Shown here piece after piece: positions 36,951 to 46,305 of a stretch of 64,000 nt of DNA; the stretch's first letter is position 1; every line of letters begins with the position of its first letter. The notes under the pieces are model-generated. The model worked only from the letters and a program-made list of their open reading frames with translations. It did no database searches and had not been told where the DNA came from. Position numbers and translations under genes: made by a program. This DNA is from Vicingaceae bacterium (GTDB lineage: Bacteria; Bacteroidota; Bacteroidia; Flavobacteriales_E; Vicingaceae): the NCBI GenBank assembly GCA_018402765.1, contig JAGYIE010000001.1, positions 930,001 through 994,000 on the forward strand, given 5' to 3'.

Positions 36951-38298
36951 TTTTTTCAGCAACACGATAAGGGTACATTCTTCTCATGACAATAAACAAA
37001 CCAAACATAATATAAAGTGCTTTGGTAAACTGATTAATCATGGTCGCAAAATCGTCTTCTGCCTTAATCATGTATAAAAAAAGGAAAGGTATCCAAAGTA
37101 CAATTTCAGGAGTTTTTCTTCCATAAAAATAAACAATAGAAAGTACTACATTAACAAAAACTCCAAACAAGAACATAAAAAAAACACCTCCTGACAACCC
37201 ATAATTCGCATAAGCTTCGCCTACCAATCCTAAATTCATGCTGGTTTCACGCAAATCGATACCAGTAAAACGAGAAAAGTAGTAGCCTCCTGAAACAATT
37301 TTATTGGGCATTAAAAATCGCGGAACAAAAGCCGACTTAATTGCTTCGACTATGGTTTCTCCATCTGCATAAGGTTCATAGGTAGGCACTACGTACATGA
37401 TACGCGCAATAATCCACCCTTGATTCAAACGGTCAACCAACCCTTGATAATAGTCGTCATCAATATCAGCATTCAGTTTGTCGGTAGCTACCTCTTTTAA
37501 TAAATCCGACCGATCCTTATTTACTTGCTCCAATTGGATACTTGCTCGATAATCTCCTTTAATTAATTGTACAAAGAAGAAAATGAATATAGCAACAGAG
37601 AATACAAATAACTTTTTTATAGTGCCAATTTGATCGATTAATGCATAAATAATAAACAAGAACCCTCCCCATAGAAACATATCGTGAAAGATCGATTGCT
37701 GAGCAGCTGAAATAATTACAGGTACAAACGCTACCAAGAGATATAGATATCGATACCTTACCTTGGAGGCGTATAAATAGAACGCCCCAATAAAAATAAG
37801 CTTACCCAACAAAAATATAGCAAACGCTAACACTTTAGGTAAAAATGGAGTGATTATTTGTGAAATTAAACCGACAATAAACAACAGCTTACCACGACTA
37901 ATCATGGTTTCCTTATTCACCCGAAAAAATTCAATAGCTTTGGTCAAATCAATGGAATGCTTGCCAAAGAGCGGAAGAAAAAGACCTAAAAAAAGAAAGA
38001 TTACAGCAGGAAAAATAAAGGACATGTACTGGTCTTCATCAATTTGCATAAAATAAAACTCTGAATTCGTATAATAATGATAGGATAAAAATGGCGCAAC
38101 TCCCCATTGAACAATTGCGATTACTAAGGTTAATTGCTTGATCGGAATATTCTTACCCAAACGGGTAAAAAAATCAAACATTACGTTAAAGAAAAAAAAC
38201 AAAATATATATCGTCGTTATTTGCACGGCAGGATTGATTCCTCGAAAAATAAATAACCCAATTAAGGTAATTAGTGCAAAGACAATCCGTGTAACCAT
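36931..38298 (-). CDS. Polytopic membrane protein, candidate polysaccharide polymerase (Wzy/EpsG-like)
   Basis: A 455-residue inner-membrane protein with about ten hydrophobic helices (FALITLIGLFIF, YIFPAVIFLFLGLFLP, GKLIFIGAFYLYAS, VFSVAIFIFFFVQ). A large non-membrane loop in the second half (about residues 265-360) contains YYFSRFTG and LRETSMNLGLVGEAYANYG. Length, topology and the conserved NLGLVGEAYANYG-type segment fit O-antigen polymerase-like proteins of Bacteroidota, which are poorly conserved in sequence. The assignment is from topology and location among glycosyltransferases. Confidence 0.7.
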   Translation of the reverse strand: MVTRIVFALITLIGLFIFRGINPAVQITTIYILFFFFNVMFDFFTRLGKNIPIKQLTLVIAIVQWGVAPFLSYHYYTNSEFYFMQIDEDQYMSFIFPAVIFLFLGLFLPLFGKHSIDLTKAIEFFRVNKETMISRGKLLFIVGLISQIITPFLPKVLAFAIFLLGKLIFIGAFYLYASKVRYRYLYLLVAFVPVIISAAQQSIFHDMFLWGGFLFIIYALIDQIGTIKKLFVFSVAIFIFFFVQLIKGDYRASIQLEQVNKDRSDLLKEVATDKLNADIDDDYYQGLVDRLNQGWIIARIMYVVPTYEPYADGETIVEAIKSAFVPRFLMPNKIVSGGYYFSRFTGIDLRETSMNLGLVGEAYANYGLSGGVFFMFLFGVFVNVVLSIVYFYGRKTPEIVLWIPFLFLYMIKAEDDFATMINQFTKALYIMFGLFIVMRRMYPYRVAEKIKEQLN

Positions 38299-38326
38299 TG
38301 AATTTGTATTTAAAAAATTTTGCCTC

Positions 38327-39454
38327 CTAAAAAGCTTCTAAAAACCTAAGGAAGGAACTAGTATTTCTTTCAAAACTATACTTTATATTCTTTATTTCAA
38401 TTTCCTCTTGAATGGTTTGATGACAATCTTCACTTTTAAGCATACTTAACAACTCAACCATAAAACCTACAAGTTCATTAATATTCCCACATTGATATAC
38501 TCTTCCTGTATTTTGATTCACTAAATCATCTGAACATCCGCAAGCAGAAGTTACTATTGCAGGTATATTTGATGCAAAGGCTTCATTCACAACAAGACCC
38601 CAAGACTCTGAAGAGCTAGATAGAATCAAAACATCTGAAATAGCGTACTCATTGACTAATTCTTTTTGATTTTTAAATCCTATAAATTTTATATGTTGAT
38701 TTCCCTCCGCGAGAGCTTTAGACTCATTTATAAGCTTCCCTTCTCCAACCATTCTTAATTCAATATTACTGTGCTTTAAACTTAATTTTTTAAACGCATC
38801 AATAACATCAAATGGCCTTTTCAGTTCAATAAACTTAGCCACCCAAATAAAGACAATCTTATCGTGTTTTACTTTCTCGACCCTCCAAAAATCTTGGTCG
38901 ACAGCATGGGGCGAAAACAGTATTTTCCCGTTTTTCACCCCATAATACTCCAAATACTGTCTATTTCGTTTTCCGACGGATAGAAATGCGTCATATCGGC
39001 TTAAAAAAAATGGATAATATAGCTTTTTTACCAATCGTTTTAACCAATGCTGCGATGGGTCTAGCTGTGAGTCGCCTCGAGCGGCAATGGGAATGCCTTG
39101 CTTATTGCAAAATTTTAACGCTTGTAAATGAGATTTTAAATACCACCCAAAAACAACCACATGGGTTGCTCCATAGGCTGCAAGCCTAGCTCCGATTGAT
39201 GGTGTATCACAACCATCCTTACGTGTTACCGAGGGGCTTTTGGATACATTCTCTAAAAATTCGTAACTATATCCTTCCAACAATTCAATGTCCCAAGAAA
39301 AAGATTTTCCAAACCCGTCTTTCCCAACCTCATCCGGTGTTGGATTGTGGCAATAAAATACCTTTAGTTCTATGGTACGCGCAAGCACTGCAAACAACGG
39401 TGCATAATACTGTATTGGGTGGGAAACAACTATGGCTAACTTTTTCTGACTCAT
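38327..39454 (-). CDS. Glycosyltransferase family 4
   Basis: A 375-residue GT-B enzyme. The start KLAIVVSHPIQYYAPLF is typical of a Bacteroidota subgroup, with AARGDSQLDPSQ and FSPHAVDQDFWR in the linker. The donor site includes WVAKFIELKRPFDVIDAF and SSSESWGLVVNEAFA. It is immediately preceded by the next GT4 gene with no gap (stop at 39455). Sugar specificity cannot be assigned. Confidence 0.88.
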   Translation of the reverse strand: MSQKKLAIVVSHPIQYYAPLFAVLARTIELKVFYCHNPTPDEVGKDGFGKSFSWDIELLEGYSYEFLENVSKSPSVTRKDGCDTPSIGARLAAYGATHVVVFGWYLKSHLQALKFCNKQGIPIAARGDSQLDPSQHWLKRLVKKLYYPFFLSRYDAFLSVGKRNRQYLEYYGVKNGKILFSPHAVDQDFWRVEKVKHDKIVFIWVAKFIELKRPFDVIDAFKKLSLKHSNIELRMVGEGKLINESKALAEGNQHIKFIGFKNQKELVNEYAISDVLILSSSSESWGLVVNEAFASNIPAIVTSACGCSDDLVNQNTGRVYQCGNINELVGFMVELLSMLKSEDCHQTIQEEIEIKNIKYSFERNTSSFLRFLEAF

Positions 39455-40729
39455 TTACGCAATCTCCTCAAATAGTTTTTCGATATTTCTTTTGCCCAAC
39501 GCATTCATATAATCGGCATTATAATCTGGCAATTGATTTAGAGCCATAGAAAATTCTTCAATACGGTTCGGGTTACTCAAGAATTGGCGAATGCACTTGC
39601 CCAACTCATCAACATCATAGGAATCGGTGCATTTATATCCATGAATTTCATGTTCATAAAGAAAGGAAGCCCCTGATGTAAAATTGCTAATTACAGGGAT
39701 ATTTAATTGTAAAGCCTCTTGCAACACAAACCCGTAACTATCTAATAAAGAAGGGAATATACAAACATCATGCAGTTGTATTTGCTCAATTAATTCTTGG
39801 TGCAATTGTTTCCCATGATACTGAATGGAAGGCATCAATTTAAATTCTTCTAGGTAGGCAACTTCGGAGCAAGATCCATAAATATGGAGCGAGCTCCTTT
39901 GTCCAAAATCGTTTTCCGATTGAATACTTTTCCACGCTTTTAACAATTGATTAATCCCTTTTAAGGAGGTAACATTGCCGGCAAAATAAAAGCTGATGTG
40001 CTTGCCATTGTATTTTCTAGTGACTTTACTTTTTTGAATCGTGGAAGGCAAGGGCAGTAAATACATTTGCTCCCGCTTTTTAGAAGAGTTGTCGATATAC
40101 TGTTGTGCATGAAATTCACTGTAACAGATTAAATAATCAGCCATTTCAGGTTCTGTTATCAATTTCCTATACCACCATTCGTCATTATGATTTTTAGGTA
40201 CGTAGTCCTCAGAATCTACTCCTCTCTCCCTGGCTTCAAGTGCTAATCGTAGGTTTTGGGAAAATTTAAAGTGGGGTCCTCTGCATTCAAGAATAGTTTT
40301 GATTCCCTGTTCGATCGCTTTCTCTTGGAAGAGATATGCTACCGTGTCAAACAAATAAAGCAGGTTGTATTTTGAATAGTTAATAGTCGGACAAATATCC
40401 TCTTGAATCATGTCTTTAAGAATATTAAAAAAAGGGCGCTTTCGAACAAAATGTCCTTTATAAAAACTAATACAAAACTGCATAAAGGATAAATGAATAA
40501 CATTCACCGCTCCCACAGGAACTTCTGTTATTATTTGATCCATCAACGCTCTTCTTCTATAAAATTTAGTAAAGGTGGATGAAGAAAAGCGTCCAAAAAA
40601 TCGAGGAATTAATCGGTAGTTGTAGGCAACCACAATATCCACTCGATAGCCCATTTCGGTAAACAGCTTGACCGATCGTAAGCAGGTGTGACTATAATCA
40701 GGAAAGGCAAATAACACACGTTTTTTCAT
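39455..40729 (-). CDS. Glycosyltransferase family 4-like protein
   Basis: A 424-residue GT-B protein. The N-terminal half is divergent (RVLFAFPDYSHTCLRSVK). The C-terminal donor-binding half is recognisable: FYFAGNVTSLKGINQLLKAW, IHIYGSC-like strand, and PSLLDSYGFVLQEALQLNIPVI with GYKCTDSYDVDEL. It follows the epimerase gene by 6 bases and abuts the next GT gene. The fold is clear; the substrate is not. Confidence 0.82.
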   Translation of the reverse strand: MKKRVLFAFPDYSHTCLRSVKLFTEMGYRVDIVVAYNYRLIPRFFGRFSSSTFTKFYRRRALMDQIITEVPVGAVNVIHLSFMQFCISFYKGHFVRKRPFFNILKDMIQEDICPTINYSKYNLLYLFDTVAYLFQEKAIEQGIKTILECRGPHFKFSQNLRLALEARERGVDSEDYVPKNHNDEWWYRKLITEPEMADYLICYSEFHAQQYIDNSSKKREQMYLLPLPSTIQKSKVTRKYNGKHISFYFAGNVTSLKGINQLLKAWKSIQSENDFGQRSSLHIYGSCSEVAYLEEFKLMPSIQYHGKQLHQELIEQIQLHDVCIFPSLLDSYGFVLQEALQLNIPVISNFTSGASFLYEHEIHGYKCTDSYDVDELGKCIRQFLSNPNRIEEFSMALNQLPDYNADYMNALGKRNIEKLFEEIA

Positions 40730-40735
40730 AATCGC

Positions 40736-41722
40736 TTAAACGGAGGTGGTCGCTAAAAAGGCCTTATACCATTCATAAGTACTGTGGATTCCTTTTTTAA
40801 TATTCCATTCTGGAGCCCAGCCCAATGTTCGGTGAATACTTTCTATATCAACTGACCTTCTGCGAATATTGTCGATATCTCTTTCAGGAACTTCTACCAA
40901 TGTTACATCGGGATTTAAATTTTGAATTAGTCGCGCAAGCGAATTTACAGAGGTTTCAATACTTGTGCCCACATTAAACACTTCCCCCAAAGCCTTTGGA
41001 TGGACAGCAGACAAAATAGTTGCATTTACTGCATCGTCTATATACGTATAATCCCGTGTTTGCTCACCATCGCCTATAATAGTAAGTGACTGATTGGTTA
41101 GGGCATTATGGATAAACTTTCCCAATACACCACAATAAGGATTTGTTGGGGTTTGACCTGTACCATACACATTAGAATACCGAACACAACCAACAGGGAT
41201 ATCATAATTCCTTGAGTAAATCATGGTATAATTTTCACCCAACAATTTTGTTGCTGCATAATTACTTAACACCTTGGTAATTCCATCTTCGGAGGCAGGA
41301 AGATTTTTGTAACTCCCGTACACTGAACAGGAAGAAGTATAGACAAATCGCTTTAATTGAGCAGGACTATTGTTACGAATGTATTCAAGCATTTGTAAGG
41401 TACTTTGAGCATTCACTTGTAAATCTACCAATGGATCACTCCCAGAAGCAGAGATTTGCTTGCATGCCAAATGAAAAACATAATCCACTGAATCAATCAA
41501 TGGAAACAATTGTTCATTTTCTAAAACCGACATTTTATGAAAAACAACTCTTTCAAGCATATCTCCTAAAATTTCAGGTTTGCTATTGGAACAATCGTCC
41601 ACTACGATCACTTCACAGCCATATTTATGAACAAGAGTTTTTACTAGATTATGTCCTACAAAGCCTAATCCTCCGGTAACCAGTACTTTATTTCCGCGTA
41701 TCTCTTCTTTATAATCCTTCAT
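40736..41722 (-). CDS. NAD-dependent sugar epimerase/dehydratase (extended SDR)
   Basis: A 328-residue nucleotide-sugar enzyme. The Rossmann motif VLVTGGLGFVGHNL, catalytic TSSCSVYG with YAATKLLGENY (YxxxK), and RYSNVYGTGQ are all intact. The C-terminal substrate region includes TRDYTYIDDAVNAT and EVFNVGTS. It resembles GalE/WbpP-type UDP-sugar 4-epimerases and related dehydratases; which one cannot be decided. It overlaps the upstream GT gene by 14 bases. Confidence 0.9.
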   Translation of the reverse strand: MKDYKEEIRGNKVLVTGGLGFVGHNLVKTLVHKYGCEVIVVDDCSNSKPEILGDMLERVVFHKMSVLENEQLFPLIDSVDYVFHLACKQISASGSDPLVDLQVNAQSTLQMLEYIRNNSPAQLKRFVYTSSCSVYGSYKNLPASEDGITKVLSNYAATKLLGENYTMIYSRNYDIPVGCVRYSNVYGTGQTPTNPYCGVLGKFIHNALTNQSLTIIGDGEQTRDYTYIDDAVNATILSAVHPKALGEVFNVGTSIETSVNSLARLIQNLNPDVTLVEVPERDIDNIRRRSVDIESIHRTLGWAPEWNIKKGIHSTYEWYKAFLATTSV

Positions 41723-42965
41723 TACAGTAATTTTTCATCGGCAAAATAAATGAGGCTGTCATCCCTTTTGCCGTATGTTTTTGAATTCGATGGTCACTTG
41801 TATCTAAGGGAGTAAATTTAGCAATTTCAGCCTGAATACAGTTGATTCTATCTTTCAAAACACCCACCTTATCTTTTGGCAAATCCCCTTCTAAATCAGA
41901 ATAAGTAACTACATAAGGATAAGCTAAATCTGACAAAAATTGAGCAGGATATGAATGTTTATGTAAAAAAGCGATGAACGGTTTCTTGGAAACGACAAGT
42001 CCAAATAATTTAGAAGCGGCATAATAGGATTGCATACCGCCAAATAATAACAAAATATCACTTTCAAGATTTAACCTAACGGCCTCTTTATAGGGCACTC
42101 TATTGGGGTATTCTGTAACTTTTCCTTCCAATCCATTCGATTGTATAAACTGATCCATTTGCGGTTGAACCAAATCACCCCCTGCATAGCTTGTACCATA
42201 AAACTCTGCTTTGAAGTTAAAATCAACTTGATGTAATGCAGCAAGTAAAGCATCTAAGACCAAATAAGCGTCATCCCAAACAGCTCCAATATAGCGAATT
42301 AGAGTGGTAGAATCATTACGTGGAGCGATAACCAACTGATTAAAATCACTTTCTTCTGCTCCATAAGGAATAGCAAACATCCTTTCTTTGCTCAGTTCCG
42401 AATGTCGGTTTCTCAGTTGCTCGTTAATGCCTTCTGAAACGGCAAATACAACTGCAGCATTCGATGTTACCCAGCCTTCTAGTCGATGAGCAATCCATTG
42501 ACTTACTTTTCTTTTTAATGTGGCCGTTTCGGGTAATGCTCCTCCTTCTACCCATGGATCAATATAATCTATCGCATAAGGTATGCCAGTAGCCTTTTTT
42601 ATTATGGGTGCGATAACAAGTATATACCATGGAGGCACAGGATAAAGCACAAAATCAGCTTTCGTTCTCCTTATATTTCTTAGTAGTTTAAAAAACAAAA
42701 AAGGCAACATCCGCAGGCCAAGATCACCCACGCCAAACTTTCTCGACAAATTTTGTGAAATTACACTGCAATATTCCACTTCATGATTCTTACCGACCAA
42801 TTCTACCATCCATGGGTCTTCTGTCTCTTCTCTAAACTCGGGCTTAACGGTAATCACGGAAGGTACAACATCATGTTCTGCAAAGTGATTCATCATTAAG
42901 CGTACTCGCTGTGATGGTGGCAATGCGGATGGCGGATAATGTGGGGCTACTATTGTTAAATTCAT
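41709..42965 (-). CDS. Glycosyltransferase (GT4-like)
   Basis: A 418-residue GT-B protein. It begins MNLTIVAPHYPPSALPPSQR, the usual beginning of GT4 transferases acting on long-distance glycans. YAIDYIDPWVEGG and FAIPYGAEESDF precede the donor half. The donor half is less typical (IRYIGAVWDDAYLVLDALL, LLFGGMQSYYAASKLFGLVVSKKPF) but retains the fold. It is coupled to both neighbours (4- and 14-base overlaps). Substrate unknown. Confidence 0.82.
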   Translation of the reverse strand: MNLTIVAPHYPPSALPPSQRVRLMMNHFAEHDVVPSVITVKPEFREETEDPWMVELVGKNHEVEYCSVISQNLSRKFGVGDLGLRMLPFLFFKLLRNIRRTKADFVLYPVPPWYILVIAPIIKKATGIPYAIDYIDPWVEGGALPETATLKRKVSQWIAHRLEGWVTSNAAVVFAVSEGINEQLRNRHSELSKERMFAIPYGAEESDFNQLVIAPRNDSTTLIRYIGAVWDDAYLVLDALLAALHQVDFNFKAEFYGTSYAGGDLVQPQMDQFIQSNGLEGKVTEYPNRVPYKEAVRLNLESDILLLFGGMQSYYAASKLFGLVVSKKPFIAFLHKHSYPAQFLSDLAYPYVVTYSDLEGDLPKDKVGVLKDRINCIQAEIAKFTPLDTSDHRIQKHTAKGMTASFILPMKNYCNEGL

Positions 42966-44176
42966 AATACCTTAATTACAGCTGCATAATCCGACTCCCA
43001 ATATAACTCCTTTGCAGCTAATCTTGAAGATTCTTTATACTCATTTAGCTTTTTTCTATCTGCAGCCAACGCATCTATTTTCTTGCTTAGCTCTTTAGCA
43101 TTTCCTGGTTGATAAAGTAATCCAACAGAATATTCTTCAACCGTTTCGGCCAATCCAGGCGTATTCGCGGAAATCACAGCTAGGCCTGCATGCACGTAAT
43201 CAAACAATTTATTGCTTGAGGTCAATCGCTGGTTATCTTCCTCAGGCAGCTCTCCCGTTAATCCAACATCGAACCCTTTTAGCGAATCTATTATTTGATC
43301 GGGCATTGCAGGAGGTTTTACAATCAACTTATTACCCAACTCAAATTTTTGACTAAACGTTGTCAGTATATCCTTTTGTTCCTGATTGATGTTCCCTTGA
43401 AAACATAACTGAACGGCTTCCTTGCATAAAGCAACCGCTTCTAGTAAAATGTGTAACCCTCTCCTATTGTTTAAAAAAATACCCATTCCATGCCACACTA
43501 ATTTCAATGGACCATTTTCGGAATTCGATGCAGGATAAATCAGGCTAGATTGAGCAACTGTAGGTATGTTCCTCACTCTGAAACTTGGCCCTTTAAAAGC
43601 ATAATCGGCAATTAACCGCTGCCGCATTACTTCAGTAGTGGTTAATAGCGCCGCTGCATCATTGATCCATCTCTTTTCGTTGGCCTTTACCCATTTTGAA
43701 TGCTTTGGATCAAAGGCATCATACTGACCGACAAAATACTCTTGGCTATCGTATATAATCTGCGCACCATATTTCCTTTTAAAGCGAGTAGCAAAAGGCA
43801 AATTATCAATTAAATGCACCAAAACTACATCATAATTATCATCAAATCTAGGCGCCAATATTAATCCTTTGTTTAGGTAAAAGTCTTGTACAATATCCCA
43901 ATTGAACCGTTCTACTGTTAGCACTACCAACTTGTGCAGCAAACTAACTAAAAGCCATTTCACTTTAGCCTTTAATGTCCGTTTAGAAATGTCATTTTCT
44001 AGCACTTTCCATGGCCTATTCTTAACTACATCATCATAGGTATCTTTACTTGCTAATCCAACTATTGGGTTAAATACTGTTACCTCCCAGCCTTGACTAT
44101 AAAAAAAGTCCGCTGCTTTTAACAAGCGCGCATTATAACATATTTCACTATGGCTAAGAAGCAAAATCTTTTTCAT
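42962..44176 (-). CDS. Glycosyltransferase (GT4-like)
   Basis: A 404-residue GT-B protein. N-terminal ILLLSHSEICYNARLLKAA and VVLVHLIDNLPFATRFKRKYG, IIYDSQEYFVGQYD define the acceptor domain. LVWHGMGIFLNNRRGLHILLEA and SSNKLFDYVHAGLAVI form the donor domain, where the K-x-x-DY-x-x-AG pattern resembles that of sugar-transferring enzymes near WecB-type epimerases. It lies 4 bases downstream of the epimerase gene and overlaps the next GT by 4 bases. Confidence 0.85.
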   Translation of the reverse strand: MKKILLLSHSEICYNARLLKAADFFYSQGWEVTVFNPIVGLASKDTYDDVVKNRPWKVLENDISKRTLKAKVKWLLVSLLHKLVVLTVERFNWDIVQDFYLNKGLILAPRFDDNYDVVLVHLIDNLPFATRFKRKYGAQIIYDSQEYFVGQYDAFDPKHSKWVKANEKRWINDAAALLTTTEVMRQRLIADYAFKGPSFRVRNIPTVAQSSLIYPASNSENGPLKLVWHGMGIFLNNRRGLHILLEAVALCKEAVQLCFQGNINQEQKDILTTFSQKFELGNKLIVKPPAMPDQIIDSLKGFDVGLTGELPEEDNQRLTSSNKLFDYVHAGLAVISANTPGLAETVEEYSVGLLYQPGNAKELSKKIDALAADRKKLNEYKESSRLAAKELYWESDYAAVIKVL

Positions 44177-44180
44177 TTGG

Positions 44181-45257
44181 CTAAACTAACGATAAAGTTG
44201 AAAGAATTTTATCACAAGCATCTCCTTCACCAAAAGGATTCTGACCACTAACGCGTTCATTATAATAAACCTTATCAGCTAGTAATCGTAAAGTAGCCGC
44301 AATAATTTTTTCTGAATTAGTTCCTGTAAGTTCTCCAAAGCCTGAAGAAACAACCTCAGGTCGCTCAGTCACTTCTCTTAAGATTATTAGGGGCTTTCTA
44401 AAGGAGGGCGCCTCTTCTTGAATGCCTCCAGAATCTGTCCAAATTAAATAGGCACTTTTCATGGTTGAAATTAAGGAAACATAGTCCATAGGCTGTGTAA
44501 AGGAAATCCCATCTACCCCTTCCATCTTTGACAATACGACGTCCTTTACATTTGGATTGGGATGCAATGGCCAAATAAACTCCACATCCATTCGCTGATT
44601 TAATAGCGCCTTGATTGCGTTACAAATATGAATCATTCCTTCTCCATGATTCTCTCGTCGATGCGCTGTAACTAAAATTATTTTCTTCTCAGATGGGTTA
44701 ACCGTTGCTTTTTGAGAAAGGATATTCAATGCATCAATTACCGTATTTCCTGTTACAAACACCTTACTTTTATCTACGCCTTCCTTAATTAAATTATCAG
44801 CAGACAAAACAGTAGGTGCAAAATTATAATCCGCAAAAATTGAAACAACTTTTCGATTAAACTCCTCAGGAAATGGGTGATTTAAATCAAAACTGCGGAG
44901 GCCTGCTTCAATGTGGGCCACCTTTACTTTTGCGTAATAACAAGCCATTGCTGTGCCTAAAACTGTTGCCGTATCTCCTTGTACAAAAACAAGGTCAGGA
45001 CGATTTTTTTGAATCAAATCATCTACACTGCCGATAACCTTTGAAACAACCGAGTTTACCGTTTGGTTAGTTGTCATCAAATCTAAAGACACATCAGGTG
45101 CAATACCAAACAAGGATTCTAAATTCGTTAGCATTTCTTTGTGCTGGCCTGTGCTAACTACTGTTAAGGTTACATGGGGTAAAGAACGAAGCTTTAAAAT
45201 TAATGGAGCAACTTTAATCAACTCAGGCCGCGTGCCATAAACTACGTAAATCTTCAT
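44181..45257 (-). CDS. wecB: UDP-N-acetylglucosamine 2-epimerase (non-hydrolysing)
   Basis: Interconverts UDP-GlcNAc and UDP-ManNAc, supplying ManNAc-type sugars. The 358-residue protein shows VYGTRPELIKVAPLI, STGQHKEML, VQGDTATVLGTA, HIEAGLRSFDLNHPFPEE and TAHRRENHGEGM, all family signatures. The frame extends 66 bases upstream, but the ATG at 45257 overlaps the upstream GT2 stop as ATGA, which fixes the start by coupling. A downstream ManNAc dehydrogenase (WecC) gene is not seen in this window. Confidence 0.95.
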   Translation of the reverse strand: MKIYVVYGTRPELIKVAPLILKLRSLPHVTLTVVSTGQHKEMLTNLESLFGIAPDVSLDLMTTNQTVNSVVSKVIGSVDDLIQKNRPDLVFVQGDTATVLGTAMACYYAKVKVAHIEAGLRSFDLNHPFPEEFNRKVVSIFADYNFAPTVLSADNLIKEGVDKSKVFVTGNTVIDALNILSQKATVNPSEKKIILVTAHRRENHGEGMIHICNAIKALLNQRMDVEFIWPLHPNPNVKDVVLSKMEGVDGISFTQPMDYVSLISTMKSAYLIWTDSGGIQEEAPSFRKPLIILREVTERPEVVSSGFGELTGTNSEKIIAATLRLLADKVYYNERVSGQNPFGEGDACDKILSTLSLV

Positions 45258-46189
45258 CGCTTCAAATAATATTTTAGACACATTTTTACGTACACCAACG
45301 GGGTAATTAATCTCATTTTCCAATGCAATACTCCGAAAGAAATTTCAAAAGGAGAAAAAAAGCGAGGAAGCGAAACACCCTTTTCATAATAGCAAATACT
45401 AACAATTTCTCCATTCAATATTCGCTCATACCTTTTGGGCAGTTGTAGTTCTTTAACTTTTTTATAAAATAACTGATTTAATCGCAATGACTCAAACGCC
45501 AACTCCCTAGAAGAGTATTTATTTGATACCGTATCAGAGCTCCATCTATTGTATACCGAAAACTCACCTTCAACGTATACAAACCTCGCTCCATTTAAAG
45601 CCAAATGAGTAAAGTACTCTCGATCTTGACCTACTTTAGTAACCGCTGACCACCCTCCACATGCGTCCAATTGTTCACAAACACTTCTTCTGCACAAATA
45701 TGAATTGGTAGAATTCCAATCTTTATTTTCCAATAAAGTGGCTAAAAAATCCTTATCCAAATTTCGCCGAATGAGCTTGCTATGCCTAAACTCCTGGTTT
45801 TTGTAAAAATCCATTCGCCAATCAGAATAAACAATATCCACATCAGGAAACACTTGAAAAGCCTTTAATTGTCGCTTTAATTTACCGGGAAAAATAAAAT
45901 CATCGCTATCCAACCATTGAATAAACGTTCCTTTCGATTTTAAAAATCCATAATTGCGCGCTGCATTGCCTCCTTTATTCGGGTTGGTGTAATAATAAAA
46001 CGAATCCGGATAGGTTTGTTTATATTTTTGTAAAATAGGCTCTACCCCATCTGTAGAATGATCATCCACAACAATAACTTCCAATTCAAAATCACCCTCC
46101 TGCTGGAAACAACTGTCTAGACACTTGGATAACCATCCTGCACAGTTAAAATTTGGTATAATGATAGATATTATTGGAATTGGGGCCAA
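45254..46189 (-). CDS. Glycosyltransferase family 2
   Basis: A 311-residue GT-A enzyme. The fold elements IISIIIPNFNCAGWLSKCLDS, VIVVDDHSTDG and QWLDSDDFIFPGKL (DxD-type) are present, followed by GGNAARNYGFLKSKG and RREYFTHLALNG-like segments. The open frame starts at TTG (46189), with no in-frame ATG nearby; translation from this TTG is plausible. It heads the left polysaccharide unit, with a -7 element about 40 bases upstream. Confidence 0.88.
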   Translation of the reverse strand: MAPIPIISIIIPNFNCAGWLSKCLDSCFQQEGDFELEVIVVDDHSTDGVEPILQKYKQTYPDSFYYYTNPNKGGNAARNYGFLKSKGTFIQWLDSDDFIFPGKLKRQLKAFQVFPDVDIVYSDWRMDFYKNQEFRHSKLIRRNLDKDFLATLLENKDWNSTNSYLCRRSVCEQLDACGGWSAVTKVGQDREYFTHLALNGARFVYVEGEFSVYNRWSSDTVSNKYSSRELAFESLRLNQLFYKKVKELQLPKRYERILNGEIVSICYYEKGVSLPRFFSPFEISFGVLHWKMRLITPLVYVKMCLKYYLKR

Positions 46190-46226
46190 AGTGCTAAATA
46201 TTTGCTTGGTCTGTATTACTTTTCGT

Positions 46227-46234
46227 CAAATATA
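46227..46234 (-). promoter_or_regulatory. -7 promoter element of the left polysaccharide unit
   Basis: CAAATATA on the plus strand is TATATTTG on the minus strand, matching TAnnTTTG. It sits about 38 bases before the TTG start at 46189 in the 116-base divergent gap with the acyltransferase gene. A strong -33 TTG was not found. Confidence 0.4.
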
Positions 46235-46305
46235 CTGTATAAATAAGAGTTTTTGAAATAAGGGAATTCACTTAATTATTTAAAAGAAATCCTTTTTTTT
46301 GTGCA

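Noticed and set aside
44181-45323. Longer start for the UDP-GlcNAc 2-epimerase
   Set aside because: The extra 22 residues are not family-like and the ATG at 45257 overlaps the upstream stop as ATGA.
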